In this document: positions 53,801 through 63,058 of the stretch, in pieces
How the letters are laid out: the number at the start of each line of letters is the position of its first letter
How positions within the stretch are numbered: position 1 is the first letter of the stretch
Assembly: GCA_016933835.1 (NCBI GenBank)
Contig: JAFGAC010000194.1
Coordinates: 124,001 to 188,000 of the forward strand
Direction of reading: 5' to 3'
Length of the DNA stretch: 64,000 nucleotides
Source of the DNA: Clostridiales bacterium
GTDB taxonomy: Bacteria; Bacillota; Clostridia; Peptostreptococcales; Acidaminobacteraceae
Made by a program: the position numbers and the translations under genes
Notes under the pieces: model-generated
What the model saw: the letters and a program-made list of their open reading frames with translations, nothing else
The model's database searches: none
Told to the model about the DNA's origin: nothing

Positions 53801-55406
53801 ACTCTACTGAAACCAAGAAATAATATAAAGGCTGTCCACCATAATAAACTTCAAAATCAATATCTGGGTACTTTTCTTCTAATTTCTCTACCCATTCATC
53901 TACCCATTCTTTTTCTACATCTTCTCCATAGTAAATAGCAATCACTTCAGAATCTTCATCTATCGCCGCTTCCATCGAATAAAGAAATCCCTTTTCAATC
54001 GAGTCTTCAACTATTTTTATTTCTCCATTGATGATTCCTAGAATATCACCTTTTTTAATTTCTTTAGAATCAAAACTCGTGTCTCTTACCGAATATGTCA
54101 AATGAACAGTTTTAACTTTTGAAATGATGTCATTCATCACATCTTCGTTTTCTTTTGGAGAAGCATCTTCACTATATCCCACCATCGCACTGATTCCTTG
54201 AGGAATTGATCGAGTAGGTAGTACAATTATATTTTTATCAGATAATTCTTTTGCTTGATTTGCAGCCATGATAATATTTGAATTATTAGGTAATACAAAT
54301 ATATTTTCTGCATAAATTTGATTGATAGCATCCATAATATCTTCTGTGCTGGGATTCATCGTCTGACCGCCAAAAATTACATGATTGACACCTAAATCTT
54401 CGAAAATCGAACGAATGCCATCCCCCATTGCGACTGCTATAAATCCATATTTTGATTTTTTCATGTCTTTCTCACTAATCAATTTGTTTTCATGCTGCAT
54501 CTTCATGTTATCTACTTTTACATTCATCAATTCACCGTATTTGAGCGCAGCTTCAAAAGCAATACCAGGGTTATTAGTATGAATATGTACTTTTACTATA
54601 TCATCATCCTGTACAAACACCATACTATCGCCAAGTTTGAGAATTTCATCCCTTAGCTTGGTGGCATCTCCAACTTGTGATTTAATAATGAATTCTGTAC
54701 AATATTGAAATCTAATTTCTTCGCGTTTTTCAAATACATGGTCGACTATAGGTTTTTGAACTTGCTCAACTAGGTTTTCTTCGATTTCAAATCCCAAAAT
54801 CGCATTATTGAAACCGTTGAGAATAGAAATAAATCCTTTCCCTCCAGCATCTACAACACCTGCTTGTTTTAAGACTTCTAATTTATTAGGTGTATCTTCT
54901 AAAGATTCATTAGCCGCTTCAATGATTATTCTAAAAAAATCATGGAAGGCCATATTTTTCATATGAATTTCCTGTGCTTTTTCCGCAGTCTCTCTGACGA
55001 CCGTCAATATGGTTCCTTCAACTGGTTTTAAAACAGCTTTGTAGGCTGTTTCAGAAGCCATTTTTAAAGCATCTGCAAACTCTATCGTATTAACAGTCGT
55101 TTTGCCCTCAAGACCTTTTGAGAAACCTCTAAAGATCTGTGACAATATTACACCAGAATTTCCTCTTGCTCCCATTAAAGAACCACGTGAAATTGCTTTG
55201 GCAACGCCCGCAACATCTTTTTCATTTCTGCTTTTCAATTTATTGACTGCTGATTGCATCGTTAAATTCATGTTTGTTCCTGTATCTCCGTCGGGAACTG
55301 GAAAAACATTGAGTGCGTTGATCTCTTCTTTTTCTTTTGCAAGACTCATCGTTCCCAGAATAAACATTTTAGTCAGCAGTTTACCATCTATCATCTTAAT
55401 ATCCAT
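53799..55406 (-). CDS. fakA: Fatty acid kinase catalytic subunit FakA-like (DAK2/YloV)
   Basis: 535 aa. FakA with a FakB lipid carrier phosphorylates exogenous fatty acids to acyl-phosphate, which PlsX/PlsY use. The N-terminal DhaL ATP-binding domain shows NVFPVPDGDTGTNMNLTMQS and GSLMGARGNSGVILSQIFRG. A middle domain and a C-terminal EDD-like domain (NSNIIMAANQAKELSDKNII, VLPTRSIPQGISAMVGY) follow. GGAGG precedes the start. It follows asp23, the usual yloU-yloV pair. No fakB is in the window. Confidence 0.93.
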   Translation of the reverse strand: MDIKMIDGKLLTKMFILGTMSLAKEKEEINALNVFPVPDGDTGTNMNLTMQSAVNKLKSRNEKDVAGVAKAISRGSLMGARGNSGVILSQIFRGFSKGLEGKTTVNTIEFADALKMASETAYKAVLKPVEGTILTVVRETAEKAQEIHMKNMAFHDFFRIIIEAANESLEDTPNKLEVLKQAGVVDAGGKGFISILNGFNNAILGFEIEENLVEQVQKPIVDHVFEKREEIRFQYCTEFIIKSQVGDATKLRDEILKLGDSMVFVQDDDIVKVHIHTNNPGIAFEAALKYGELMNVKVDNMKMQHENKLISEKDMKKSKYGFIAVAMGDGIRSIFEDLGVNHVIFGGQTMNPSTEDIMDAINQIYAENIFVLPNNSNIIMAANQAKELSDKNIIVLPTRSIPQGISAMVGYSEDASPKENEDVMNDIISKVKTVHLTYSVRDTSFDSKEIKKGDILGIINGEIKIVEDSIEKGFLYSMEAAIDEDSEVIAIYYGEDVEKEWVDEWVEKLEEKYPDIDFEVYYGGQPLYYFLVSVE

Positions 55407-55420
55407 GTCATGCCTCCTAT

Positions 55421-55777
55421 CTATTCCTGAACTTTGACGCCTTCAATATTTACATTAACTTTTTTTACTTGTAATCCTGATTGATTTTCAACATTGTAGC
55501 GCACTTTCTCAATAATATTTTCCGCTACTACAGAAATTTTAGTTCCAAATTGAATTATTACATAAAGATCTATGATCAAACCTTCGTCAGTTTCTTCTAT
55601 TTTTACACCTTTACTTAAATTTTCTTTTTTAAGTAGATTGACAATGCCGCTTGTAGTAGATCTTGTAGCCATTCCAACAAGTCCATAACATTCTACTGCG
55701 GAAGATCCTGCAATATTTGCGATGACTTCTTTATTGATATTAATTGAGCCTAAATCGTTCTCAACTTTAATAGACAT
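55421..55777 (-). CDS. yloU: Asp23/Gls24 family protein (YloU)
   Basis: 118 aa. The family are small envelope-stress-linked cytoplasmic proteins. Signature: INKEVIANIAGSSAVECYGL, then VGMA, followed by DLYVIIQFGTKISVVAENII. No signal peptide or helix for the membrane is seen. AGGAGG precedes the start. It is the first gene of the yloU-fakA-recG-rsmD-coaD unit, with a promoter at 55813-55841, and is divergent from rpmB. Confidence 0.93.
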   Translation of the reverse strand: MSIKVENDLGSININKEVIANIAGSSAVECYGLVGMATRSTTSGIVNLLKKENLSKGVKIEETDEGLIIDLYVIIQFGTKISVVAENIIEKVRYNVENQSGLQVKKVNVNIEGVKVQE

Positions 55778-55812
55778 GTCTTTTCCTCCTAATTATATTT
55801 AATGTACTTTAT

Positions 55813-55841
55813 ATTTTACTATTAAATGTTAAAATAAACAA
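55813..55841 (-). promoter_or_regulatory. Promoter for yloU-fakA-recG unit
   Basis: -35 TTGTTT (55836-55841), 17-base spacer, -10 TAAAAT (55813-55818). Confidence 0.65.
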
Positions 55842-55896
55842 GTAAATGAATAAATGACAGAGTTTAAGTCCCTTTTCAAATAATGAAACTTATGTG

Positions 55897-55925
55897 TTGT
55901 CAAAGTGAAATTTTAGTGATAAAAT
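55897..55925 (+). promoter_or_regulatory. Promoter for rpmB
   Basis: -35 TTGTCA (55897-55902), 17-base spacer, -10 TAAAAT (55920-55925) on the + strand; leader about 40 nt with GGAGGTG. Confidence 0.7.
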
Positions 55926-55971
55926 GTGAGTGTTGAATTTTGGAAAGAATCTCGAAGGAGGTGTAATAAAT

Positions 55972-56163
55972 ATGGCAAAGGTATGTAGTGTATGTGGTAA
56001 GGGTGTAATTACTGGTAATAATGTATCTCACGCAATGAATCATAATAAAAGAACGTGGAAACCAAATTTACGTAAAGTAAAAGTTAACGAAAGCGGAACT
56101 GTAAAACATGTTATGATTTGTTCAAGATGTTTGCGTTCAGGAAAAGTACAAAGAGCTGTTTAA
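55972..56163 (+). CDS. rpmB: 50S ribosomal protein L28, zinc-ribbon form
   Basis: 63 aa from ATG 55972 (GGAGGTG ten bases upstream; the in-frame ATG at 55930 lacks a site). Family sequence: [20 protein letters not shown], then [13 protein letters not shown]. Two CxxC pairs (CSVC and CSRC) make this the zinc-binding paralogue type. It is monocistronic, divergent from yloU, and ends at a strong bidirectional terminator. Confidence 0.98.
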   Translation: MAKVCSVCGKGVITGNNVSHAMNHNKRTWKPNLRKVKVNESGTVKHVMICSRCLRSGKVQRAV

Positions 56164-56169
56164 TAATAA

Positions 56170-56200
56170 AAGTCTACAACCGTAATAAGTTGATAGACTT
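56170..56200. terminator. Bidirectional terminator between rpmB and thiN
   Basis: AAGTCTA-CAAC pairs with GTTG-A-TAGACTT (one bulged base), 8-nt loop; nine U's follow on the + strand, and TTATTATT on the minus. It serves the convergent rpmB and thiN ends. Confidence 0.85.
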
Positions 56201-56208
56201 TTTTTTAT

Positions 56209-56847
56209 TTACAAACCTAGTGTTGATTCTCTCGATAACATCGCAATGATATTGCCTTTTGAAAAGCTGATAGATGCTTCAGCTTCCGTTATTTCATTGC
56301 TCAAAGTCAATGAAGAAGGAAAGCTGATGTATTTATTGTCAAGAGGATATTTCACACCTTCTATTTTCAAATCTTCAATATCACTTAAAATGACAAGTGA
56401 TAAATAAAATTTCTCTCTCTTCTTGATTCTACATGTTTTTGCACAATTAAATACAATATTATTTTCATCAATCAAATACATGTTCAAATCTTTATACCGC
56501 AATAGCAATAGCATATTGCTCATGGAATGATCTAATCTACTTCCTGTAAAACCAACACAATGGACATATTGGGCTTTCATTTTTTCAACAGTATCGAACG
56601 CTATTTCTGAATCTGTTTGATTTTTTTCAGGATTGTACTTGTATATTTTTGAATTCTTATATTTGATGAGCAATTCTTCAGAAATAGAATCAAAATCTCC
56701 AATCATTAAATCAGGAATCAAATCAAGAGGACCTAAATGCTTAGCCCCCCCATCCACTGATATGACTTTATCGTATTTTTCAAAAATGTTTTCCTTTAAT
56801 TTCACATAATCATTTATTTCACCATTGCCTAAAAGTAATACTTTCAT
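56209..56847 (-). CDS. thiN: Thiamine pyrophosphokinase
   Basis: 212 aa. It transfers pyrophosphate from ATP to thiamine to form thiamine diphosphate. Motifs: VISVDGGAKHLGPLDLIPDL, MIGDFDSIS, NPEKNQTDSEIAFD and GFTGSRLDHSMSN, all conserved. It is the last gene of the fmt...rpe-thiN unit, three bases after rpe. Confidence 0.96.
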   Translation of the reverse strand: MKVLLLGNGEINDYVKLKENIFEKYDKVISVDGGAKHLGPLDLIPDLMIGDFDSISEELLIKYKNSKIYKYNPEKNQTDSEIAFDTVEKMKAQYVHCVGFTGSRLDHSMSNMLLLLRYKDLNMYLIDENNIVFNCAKTCRIKKREKFYLSLVILSDIEDLKIEGVKYPLDNKYISFPSSLTLSNEITEAEASISFSKGNIIAMLSRESTLGL

Positions 56848-56849
56848 AA

Positions 56850-57494
56850 CTATCCTCTCAATTCTCCGATTGAATTCAAGTAATTATTTGAGTTGAAAAC
56901 TGCTGATCCTGCAACAAGAACCTGGGCTCCCGCTTCTCTAATAATTTTTGCGTTTTCTCTTGTAACCCCACCGTCAATCTCAATAAGATATGAATAATTG
57001 TTTTTTTCTTTAAGCTCTTTTAAACTCTTTATTTTATCTAAAGTGTATGGAATAAATTTCTGTCCGCCAAAACCTGGATTGACCGACATAACCAATATCA
57101 AATCCAGTTGCGGCAATAAATGTTCTATTGTACTGATTGGCGTTGCTGGATTAAGCGATATCCCTGCTTTTATACCTGCAGATTTAATCAATTGAATGCT
57201 GCGATCCAAATGAACTCCTGATTCTTGATGTATTGTAATGTAATCTGCACCTGCTCTTGCAAATTCATCAATATAGCGATCCGCATTTTCTATCATTAAG
57301 TGAACATCAAAAACCATATTTGTCACTTTTCGTATACTTTTAATAATCGGTATCCCAAATGAAATATTAGGTACAAAATGACCGTCCATCACATCTATAT
57401 GAACCCAGTCTGCTCCTGCCTTTTCGATTGCAATAATTTCATCGCCTAAAATGCTGAAATCCGCTGACAGTATTGAAGGTGCTATTTTAATCAT
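56850..57494 (-). CDS. rpe: Ribulose-phosphate 3-epimerase
   Basis: 214 aa. It interconverts ribulose 5-phosphate and xylulose 5-phosphate in the pentose phosphate pathway. TIM-barrel signatures: IAPSILSADFSILGDEI, WVHIDVMDGHFVPNISFG, DVHLMIENADRYI, VMSVNPGFGGQKFIP and IEIDGGVTRENA. The start shares bases with the rsgA stop (TAATG). Confidence 0.98.
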   Translation of the reverse strand: MIKIAPSILSADFSILGDEIIAIEKAGADWVHIDVMDGHFVPNISFGIPIIKSIRKVTNMVFDVHLMIENADRYIDEFARAGADYITIHQESGVHLDRSIQLIKSAGIKAGISLNPATPISTIEHLLPQLDLILVMSVNPGFGGQKFIPYTLDKIKSLKELKEKNNYSYLIEIDGGVTRENAKIIREAGAQVLVAGSAVFNSNNYLNSIGELRG

Positions 57495-58378
57495 TAATAT
57501 CTTTCCTTTCTCTGAGACAATTCATTATATATATATAGATATGATTCATATCTCATTTTGCTTATTGTTGAATTTTCAACTTGTTTTTTAATTCCACAAC
57601 CTGGTTCATTTATGTGCTTACAATCAGCAAATTTACACAATTGTGTCACTTGATTAAATTCTCTGAATAAATTTTTCAATTCATCCAATTCAATTGTTGA
57701 AAGATCCAATGAAGTGAATCCCGGTGTATCCAACACAAATCCTCCAAAATCAAGTTCAATCAATTCTGAATGTCTAGTAGTGTGTTTCCCCCGTCCTATT
57801 TTTTCACTCACTTCTCCTACTTTTAATTCAAGACCAGGTTTAAGCTGATTTGTCAAAGAAGATTTGCCTACACCTGATGGTCCTGCAAAAACATTGATAT
57901 GGTCTTTCATCACTTCTTTGAGTTCAGCAATTCCTTGCATCAAATCAACACTAGTAACAACAACTTTATATCCTGCACTTTTATAGATGTTTTTTATCTC
58001 GTGAATATAATCTGTCAAATCCAAATCTACTTTATTGAAACATATGATTGGTTCTAAGTGATGTGATTCTGACAGCACAATAAGCTTATCAAGCAATATA
58101 AAATTAGGATTAGGGTTCATGACTGACATCGTAATGATTACTTGATCGACATTGGCCACATGTGGTCTCATCAATTCCACGCTTCTATCCATTATTTCAA
58201 CGACATGCCCTTCCAATTTTTCTTCTGAAATTATTTCAATCTTCGCAAAATCACCTACTAAAGGTGTTATATTGACATTGCGAAAAAGCCCTCGCGCTCG
58301 ACATTCGTAAATTGTTTTATCGACATCTACATAATAAAATCCACCAATTCCTTTAATAATAATTCCTTCTTTTATCAT
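57494..58378 (-). CDS. rsgA: Ribosome small-subunit-dependent GTPase RsgA
   Basis: 294 aa. RsgA checks late 30S assembly. The OB fold is N-terminal, then a circularly permuted G domain in which NKVDLD precedes the P-loop FAGPSGVGKSSLTNQL, with DTPGFTSLDLS after it. A C-terminal zinc motif has CKFADCKHINEPGCGI. Start overlaps the prkC stop by four bases. The prpC-prkC-rsgA-rpe-thiN order is the Firmicutes standard. Confidence 0.97.
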   Translation of the reverse strand: MIKEGIIIKGIGGFYYVDVDKTIYECRARGLFRNVNITPLVGDFAKIEIISEEKLEGHVVEIMDRSVELMRPHVANVDQVIITMSVMNPNPNFILLDKLIVLSESHHLEPIICFNKVDLDLTDYIHEIKNIYKSAGYKVVVTSVDLMQGIAELKEVMKDHINVFAGPSGVGKSSLTNQLKPGLELKVGEVSEKIGRGKHTTRHSELIELDFGGFVLDTPGFTSLDLSTIELDELKNLFREFNQVTQLCKFADCKHINEPGCGIKKQVENSTISKMRYESYLYIYNELSQRKERY

Positions 58379-60291
58379 TCAACAAAACTCCCTGGCAAAG
58401 AACGATAGAATTCATCGCCAAAATAGACATTGATTGTCACTTGCCCGCTAGAAGTTAGTTCTACAATAAATTCGCCTTCATCTTTTCTATGCTCAGCTTC
58501 ATAAACAACAGATGTGATTCCATCTTTAACAATTTCAATTTTAACTTTTTCAACTTCATTCACAAAATCAGCTGTAAAAAATTTTAGCGGTAGAGTAACC
58601 TGTTTTTCAGGTTCAGGTCCATTGCTTAAAACGACATCGACAGTTGTTCCAGGATATATGATGCTCCCTTGTGAAATGCTTTGCGAAACGATTAAGTCTA
58701 TAGCATAAGTTGAGTATTCATACCCTACCGGATTTAAATAAATATTTTTTCCTTCAAATCTAGCAATTGCTTCTTCATAGCTAAGGCCTATTATTGTCGG
58801 CATAATATACTCTTGTTTAGCTTTACCTTGGGAAACTACTATATCAATAACCCCACCGATTTCGATTTCTTCAGCTGCCTTTGGATTTTGACTTATTATA
58901 TATCCTGCTGGAAGATCATTAATAACATATTCAATATTGCCAATTACCAATTCTTTATTTGCCAATACGATTTCAGCTTCACTTATTTCCTTTTGAAGTA
59001 AATTTGGAACTTCAATCATATTCTTGCCTTTACTAATAATCACTTTAATAGTAAATCCTTCTTTCAATACCACACCCGGTTCTTCTGATTGCTCTATAAT
59101 CCATCCTTTTTCAATCACATTGCTGTATTGATAACTATCTTCTTCAATATAAAGACCTGTCTGATTCAAAAGAACTTTAGCTTCTTCAAAAGACATATTC
59201 ACAATATTTGGAACTTCAACTTCCTGTACAGAAAATTTATCCTGAAGTATTGTAAAGCCAATAATTCCAAAGATTATAATTGACGCAATAAATGCCATAA
59301 GTATTATAGTAACAAGAGATAAAGAACTTTTCTCTTTACCAGATTTGTTTTTCTTTTTTGCAGTGCTTTTTTTATTCTTCATTTTCATTTTTTCCAGCTC
59401 CTCGAAATCTGGTAAGAGCATCGTTGGATGATCATAATCAATATTATCTGAATATGGAAAAATTTCATTTGGGTTGTTTCGTAACCTATTGATATCTATA
59501 ATCATTTCATTGACGCTTTGATATCTTGTGTCAGGATTTTTGCTCAATGCTTTTAATATAATATTTTCCAATCCTTCAGACATATTCTTGTTTAGTGTTC
59601 GTGGATTCAAAATTTGTTCTTTCATATGCTTCAGAGCAACTGCAATAGGATTATCTCCTTCAAATGGCAATTTGCCTGTTGCCATTTCGTACATGACTAC
59701 ACCTAAAGAATATATATCAGAACGCTTATCAATAAATGACCCTTTTGTCTGTTCTGGAGAAGAGTAATGAACACTGCCAAACATTTCTTTTTTATGAACA
59801 ATCGTTGAAGAATTGATAGCTTTTGCAATTCCAAAATCAGCAACTTTTGCAGTCCCATTTTCAGAAATCATTATATTTTGAGGTTTGATATCTCTATGAA
59901 TGATATTGTTCTTATGCGCATGCTCAAGTGCACTTGCTATTTGTAAGCTGAAACGAAGTATTTCATTTTCATCCAAAGGACCATTTTTATCCCTAATATG
60001 CTTTTTTAGTGTAATGCCATTAATGTACTCCATTACAATGTATCGTGTTTTCCCTTCAACCCCCACATCAAAAATATTTACGATATTGGGATGATTCAGT
60101 TGTGCCGCAGATTTTGATTCATGATCAAATTTTTCAATAAATTCTTCATCATCATTAAATTGGCTTTTTAATATCTTAACAGCGACAAAGCGTTGCAGCA
60201 CATGGCATTTTGCTTTGTACACGTTTGCCATTCCACCTTCGCCTATTTTTTCCATCAGTTCATAACGTTGACTGAGAATTTTTCCAATCAT
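58375..60291 (-). CDS. prkC: PASTA-domain Ser/Thr protein kinase PrkC
   Basis: 638 aa. A membrane kinase sensing muropeptides or lipid II. The kinase domain (about 10-270) has GEGGMANVYKAK, catalytic IHRDIKPQNIMI and VADFGIAK. A lysine-rich linker leads to one membrane helix (about 330-352). Three PASTA repeats follow (starting VPNIVNMSFEEAKVLL, VPNLLQKEISEAEIVL and MPTIIGLSYEEAIARF), and then a C-terminal beta-sandwich-like domain of about 80 residues. Coupled to prpC upstream and rsgA downstream. Confidence 0.97.
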   Translation of the reverse strand: MIGKILSQRYELMEKIGEGGMANVYKAKCHVLQRFVAVKILKSQFNDDEEFIEKFDHESKSAAQLNHPNIVNIFDVGVEGKTRYIVMEYINGITLKKHIRDKNGPLDENEILRFSLQIASALEHAHKNNIIHRDIKPQNIMISENGTAKVADFGIAKAINSSTIVHKKEMFGSVHYSSPEQTKGSFIDKRSDIYSLGVVMYEMATGKLPFEGDNPIAVALKHMKEQILNPRTLNKNMSEGLENIILKALSKNPDTRYQSVNEMIIDINRLRNNPNEIFPYSDNIDYDHPTMLLPDFEELEKMKMKNKKSTAKKKNKSGKEKSSLSLVTIILMAFIASIIIFGIIGFTILQDKFSVQEVEVPNIVNMSFEEAKVLLNQTGLYIEEDSYQYSNVIEKGWIIEQSEEPGVVLKEGFTIKVIISKGKNMIEVPNLLQKEISEAEIVLANKELVIGNIEYVINDLPAGYIISQNPKAAEEIEIGGVIDIVVSQGKAKQEYIMPTIIGLSYEEAIARFEGKNIYLNPVGYEYSTYAIDLIVSQSISQGSIIYPGTTVDVVLSNGPEPEKQVTLPLKFFTADFVNEVEKVKIEIVKDGITSVVYEAEHRKDEGEFIVELTSSGQVTINVYFGDEFYRSLPGSFVE

Positions 60292-61016
60292 TTAAGAGAC
60301 TCCTTTTCTTGACCAAATTTAACACATATAATACTTATATTATCATTGCCGCCTTTTTCTATTGCAGTTGCGATTAAATTTTCAACAATTGATTGTGGCA
60401 CATCTATCTTGTTTACAATTTCCCTGATTTCTTCATCGTTGATCAAATCTGTCAAGCCATCACTCGTCATCAATAAAAAGCTGTCTTCTTCAAATTTCTC
60501 TGAGTACACAGATGGAAATATTGAATTTTTAGTTCCTAACGCTTTAAATAAAATATGACTATTTGGATGATTGATCATTTCTTTTTCAGTAATTTTCTTT
60601 TGTTTAAATAACTCTTGTACCAATGTATGGTCTTCTGTTATCTGTATTATTGATTCCTTTGTTATTTTATATGCTCGTGTATCACCAATGTGTATTATAT
60701 TTACAATGTTTTCATCAACATGGCATGCAGTAAAAGTCGTACCCATACCTTTATAGCTTTTATTTTTTAGTGATGCTTTATAAACTGATGTGTTACAGTA
60801 GGAAATAGCATTGAGCATCTCAATAACATTGAATTTTTCTAATTTGTTCAAAAACTCAACAAATGATTGGACCGCCATTTTACTGGCGACTTCTCCAGCA
60901 TTATGACCACCCATGCCATCTGCAATAATAAAAATATTATGCAATTCATCAAAAAAGATATAATCTTCATTGTTTTTTCTCACAAGCCCACTATCAGTTT
61001 CTAAAAAATATTGCAT
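60288..61016 (-). CDS. prpC: PP2C-family protein phosphatase PrpC
   Basis: 242 aa from ATG 61016 (GGGGGA four bases upstream; the ATG at 61028 abuts the rsmB stop and contains the site). It removes phosphates placed by PrkC. Metal-binding aspartates appear in RKNNEDYIFFD, IIADGMGGHNAGEVAS, MTSDGLTDLI and GGNDNISIICVKFG. It overlaps prkC by four bases. Confidence 0.97.
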   Translation of the reverse strand: MQYFLETDSGLVRKNNEDYIFFDELHNIFIIADGMGGHNAGEVASKMAVQSFVEFLNKLEKFNVIEMLNAISYCNTSVYKASLKNKSYKGMGTTFTACHVDENIVNIIHIGDTRAYKITKESIIQITEDHTLVQELFKQKKITEKEMINHPNSHILFKALGTKNSIFPSVYSEKFEEDSFLLMTSDGLTDLINDEEIREIVNKIDVPQSIVENLIATAIEKGGNDNISIICVKFGQEKESLK

Positions 61017-61028
61017 AAAATCCCCCAT

Positions 61029-62366
61029 TTAAACTTTCTTTAGTCGACAAGCAAAAAAACCATCCATATGATGTTTATGTGGGTAAATTTTTAAATAATT
61101 ATCATTAATTAAATCCACAGAAACTTGATTTATTTCATCCACAATAAAATCAGGATGGTCATTTAGAAAAGTCTTTATGACTTCATCGTTTTCCAATTCA
61201 TCAATAGTACATGTGCTATAGACTAGTACTCCGCCTATTTTAACATATTTAGAAGCATTATTTATCATTTTTATCTGAAGTTCATTTAAACTTTCATGAT
61301 CAGCCAATTGTCTTTGCCACTTAATATCAGGTTTTCTTCTTATAATACCTAGACCTGAACAAGGTGCATCCAGTAATACACGATCGTAACTTCCTATAGA
61401 TTCCTCATCTAATAGACTAGCATCCTTCAATTCAAATTTTATTGATTTAAATCCCAAGCGATCTGTATTCTCTTTTATTTTAAATAATTTTTCATATGAA
61501 ATATCTCTTGCAATAATTTCACCTTCATCTTCCATCAATTGTGCTAAATGAGTCACTTTTCCACCAGGAGCCGCACACATATCCAAGATTTTCTCTCCTT
61601 TAGCAGGTGATAATATATGTCCCACCAACATGCTGCTCTCATCTTGCACCGTAAAATAACCTTTGCTAAACCACTTAGTTTTAAATAATTCCAAATGATT
61701 CATGGACTCTATAATGATTCCTTCAGGAACATAAAATGAGGCTCTCACCTTAAAACCCAAATTACTCAATTCATGCATTAAATCATCTCTTGAAGTTTTC
61801 AACACATTGGTTCTAATGGACAATTCTGGTTCAAGATTGTTGCTTCTGAGCAGTTTCTCTGTTTCTTCAATTCCAAAAAAATCAACCCAACGATTGACCA
61901 TCCATTTTGGGTGAGAGTAATTTACAGATAATCTAGTTAAATCATCCATATGAGTTTGATCAAAATCAAGCATGATCTGCTCATAGTTCTCAGCAAAATT
62001 TCTCATGATTCCATTTGTGTATTTAACAAGTTGATGATTTGACTTTTTCATAAGACGTGCCATTTCATTTACCGAAGCATAGGAGGGAATACTGTCCATA
62101 TATATTATTTCATAAATTCCAAGCCGCAATATATTTTTATCGTTTTCACGCAGTTTTGAGATTTTTATCTTGGATTGGAATTGCAACAAACTGTCAATGA
62201 ACATCAGATTCTCAACTACACCATTCACAACTCGAAAAAGATAACCATGCTCTTCTCTTTTTATATTGGCAGATTCTCTGGCTAAAACTTCATTCATATA
62301 TTCTTTTTTATAGGTAATAGCCGTCAAAACATTGACGGCTAATTTTCTCACATTAATTTGATTCAT
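61029..62366 (-). CDS. rsmB: 16S rRNA (cytosine-967-C5)-methyltransferase
   Basis: 445 aa. RsmB methylates C967 of 16S rRNA. An N-terminal NusB-like RNA-binding domain (1-150) precedes the Rossmann methyltransferase with DMCAAPGGKVTHLAQL, VLLDAPCSGLGIIRRKPDIK and the second catalytic cysteine in VYSTCTIDELENDEVI. GGAGATGAA precedes the start. It lies between yugP and prpC. Confidence 0.97.
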   Translation of the reverse strand: MNQINVRKLAVNVLTAITYKKEYMNEVLARESANIKREEHGYLFRVVNGVVENLMFIDSLLQFQSKIKISKLRENDKNILRLGIYEIIYMDSIPSYASVNEMARLMKKSNHQLVKYTNGIMRNFAENYEQIMLDFDQTHMDDLTRLSVNYSHPKWMVNRWVDFFGIEETEKLLRSNNLEPELSIRTNVLKTSRDDLMHELSNLGFKVRASFYVPEGIIIESMNHLELFKTKWFSKGYFTVQDESSMLVGHILSPAKGEKILDMCAAPGGKVTHLAQLMEDEGEIIARDISYEKLFKIKENTDRLGFKSIKFELKDASLLDEESIGSYDRVLLDAPCSGLGIIRRKPDIKWQRQLADHESLNELQIKMINNASKYVKIGGVLVYSTCTIDELENDEVIKTFLNDHPDFIVDEINQVSVDLINDNYLKIYPHKHHMDGFFACRLKKV

Positions 62367-62367
62367 T

Positions 62368-63054
62368 TCATCTCCTGCTGTTTCTTATTAAAATCAATCT
62401 GAAAAGCTGACCGGCAGACACTGCTGCTGCTGCAACATATGTCATTGCTGCTGCTTTTAAAACTGTTTTTGAGCCAATTATTTCTTGATCATACACTATA
62501 CCCAAATCTGTAAGATTGGCAATTGCTCGAGTGCTTGCATTGAATTCAACTGGCAATGTGACAATCTGAAAAAGAAGTGCCAATGCATAAAAGAGAATTC
62601 CCAAGTCAATAAGTTGAAGGATATTGAAAATAAATCCCGCAAAAACCAATATCATCATATATTTCGAACCAAATGATGCCACAGGAGCCAGCAATGAACG
62701 AAAATTCAAAGGAGCATAACCTTCTGCATGCTGAATAGCATGACCTACTTCATGGGCCCCTACACTGACAGATGCAATTGAATTACCTGAATATACTGCC
62801 TCAGATAAACTTACTGTTCTTGATCTCGGATCATAGTGATCCGAAAGTTTTCCAGCAATTTTCACTATTTTTACATCATTCAATCCATGCGCATCTAAAA
62901 TTTTTCTAGCTGTTTCAGCACCAGTGATCCCTCTAGTATTTGGAACTTTAAGGTATCTATTAAAAGTTTTTGTCACCATGCTTTGTGCATACATCGCGTA
63001 AGCAATTAATGGCAACAAAATGATGAATCCTAAACTTGATCCGTAAAAAAACAT
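62368..63054 (-). CDS. yugP: Zinc-dependent membrane protease, YugP type
   Basis: 228 aa. Family of neutral zinc metallopeptidases anchored in the membrane. The first 20 residues form a hydrophobic helix, HEVGH in SVGAHEVGHAIQHAEGYAPL is the zinc site, and two or three more hydrophobic helices follow. GGAGAG precedes the start. In Clostridia it commonly sits between fmt and rsmB. The substrate is unknown. Confidence 0.93.
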   Translation of the reverse strand: MFFYGSSLGFIILLPLIAYAMYAQSMVTKTFNRYLKVPNTRGITGAETARKILDAHGLNDVKIVKIAGKLSDHYDPRSRTVSLSEAVYSGNSIASVSVGAHEVGHAIQHAEGYAPLNFRSLLAPVASFGSKYMMILVFAGFIFNILQLIDLGILFYALALLFQIVTLPVEFNASTRAIANLTDLGIVYDQEIIGSKTVLKAAAMTYVAAAAVSAGQLFRLILIRNSRR

Positions 63055-63058
63055 AAAA

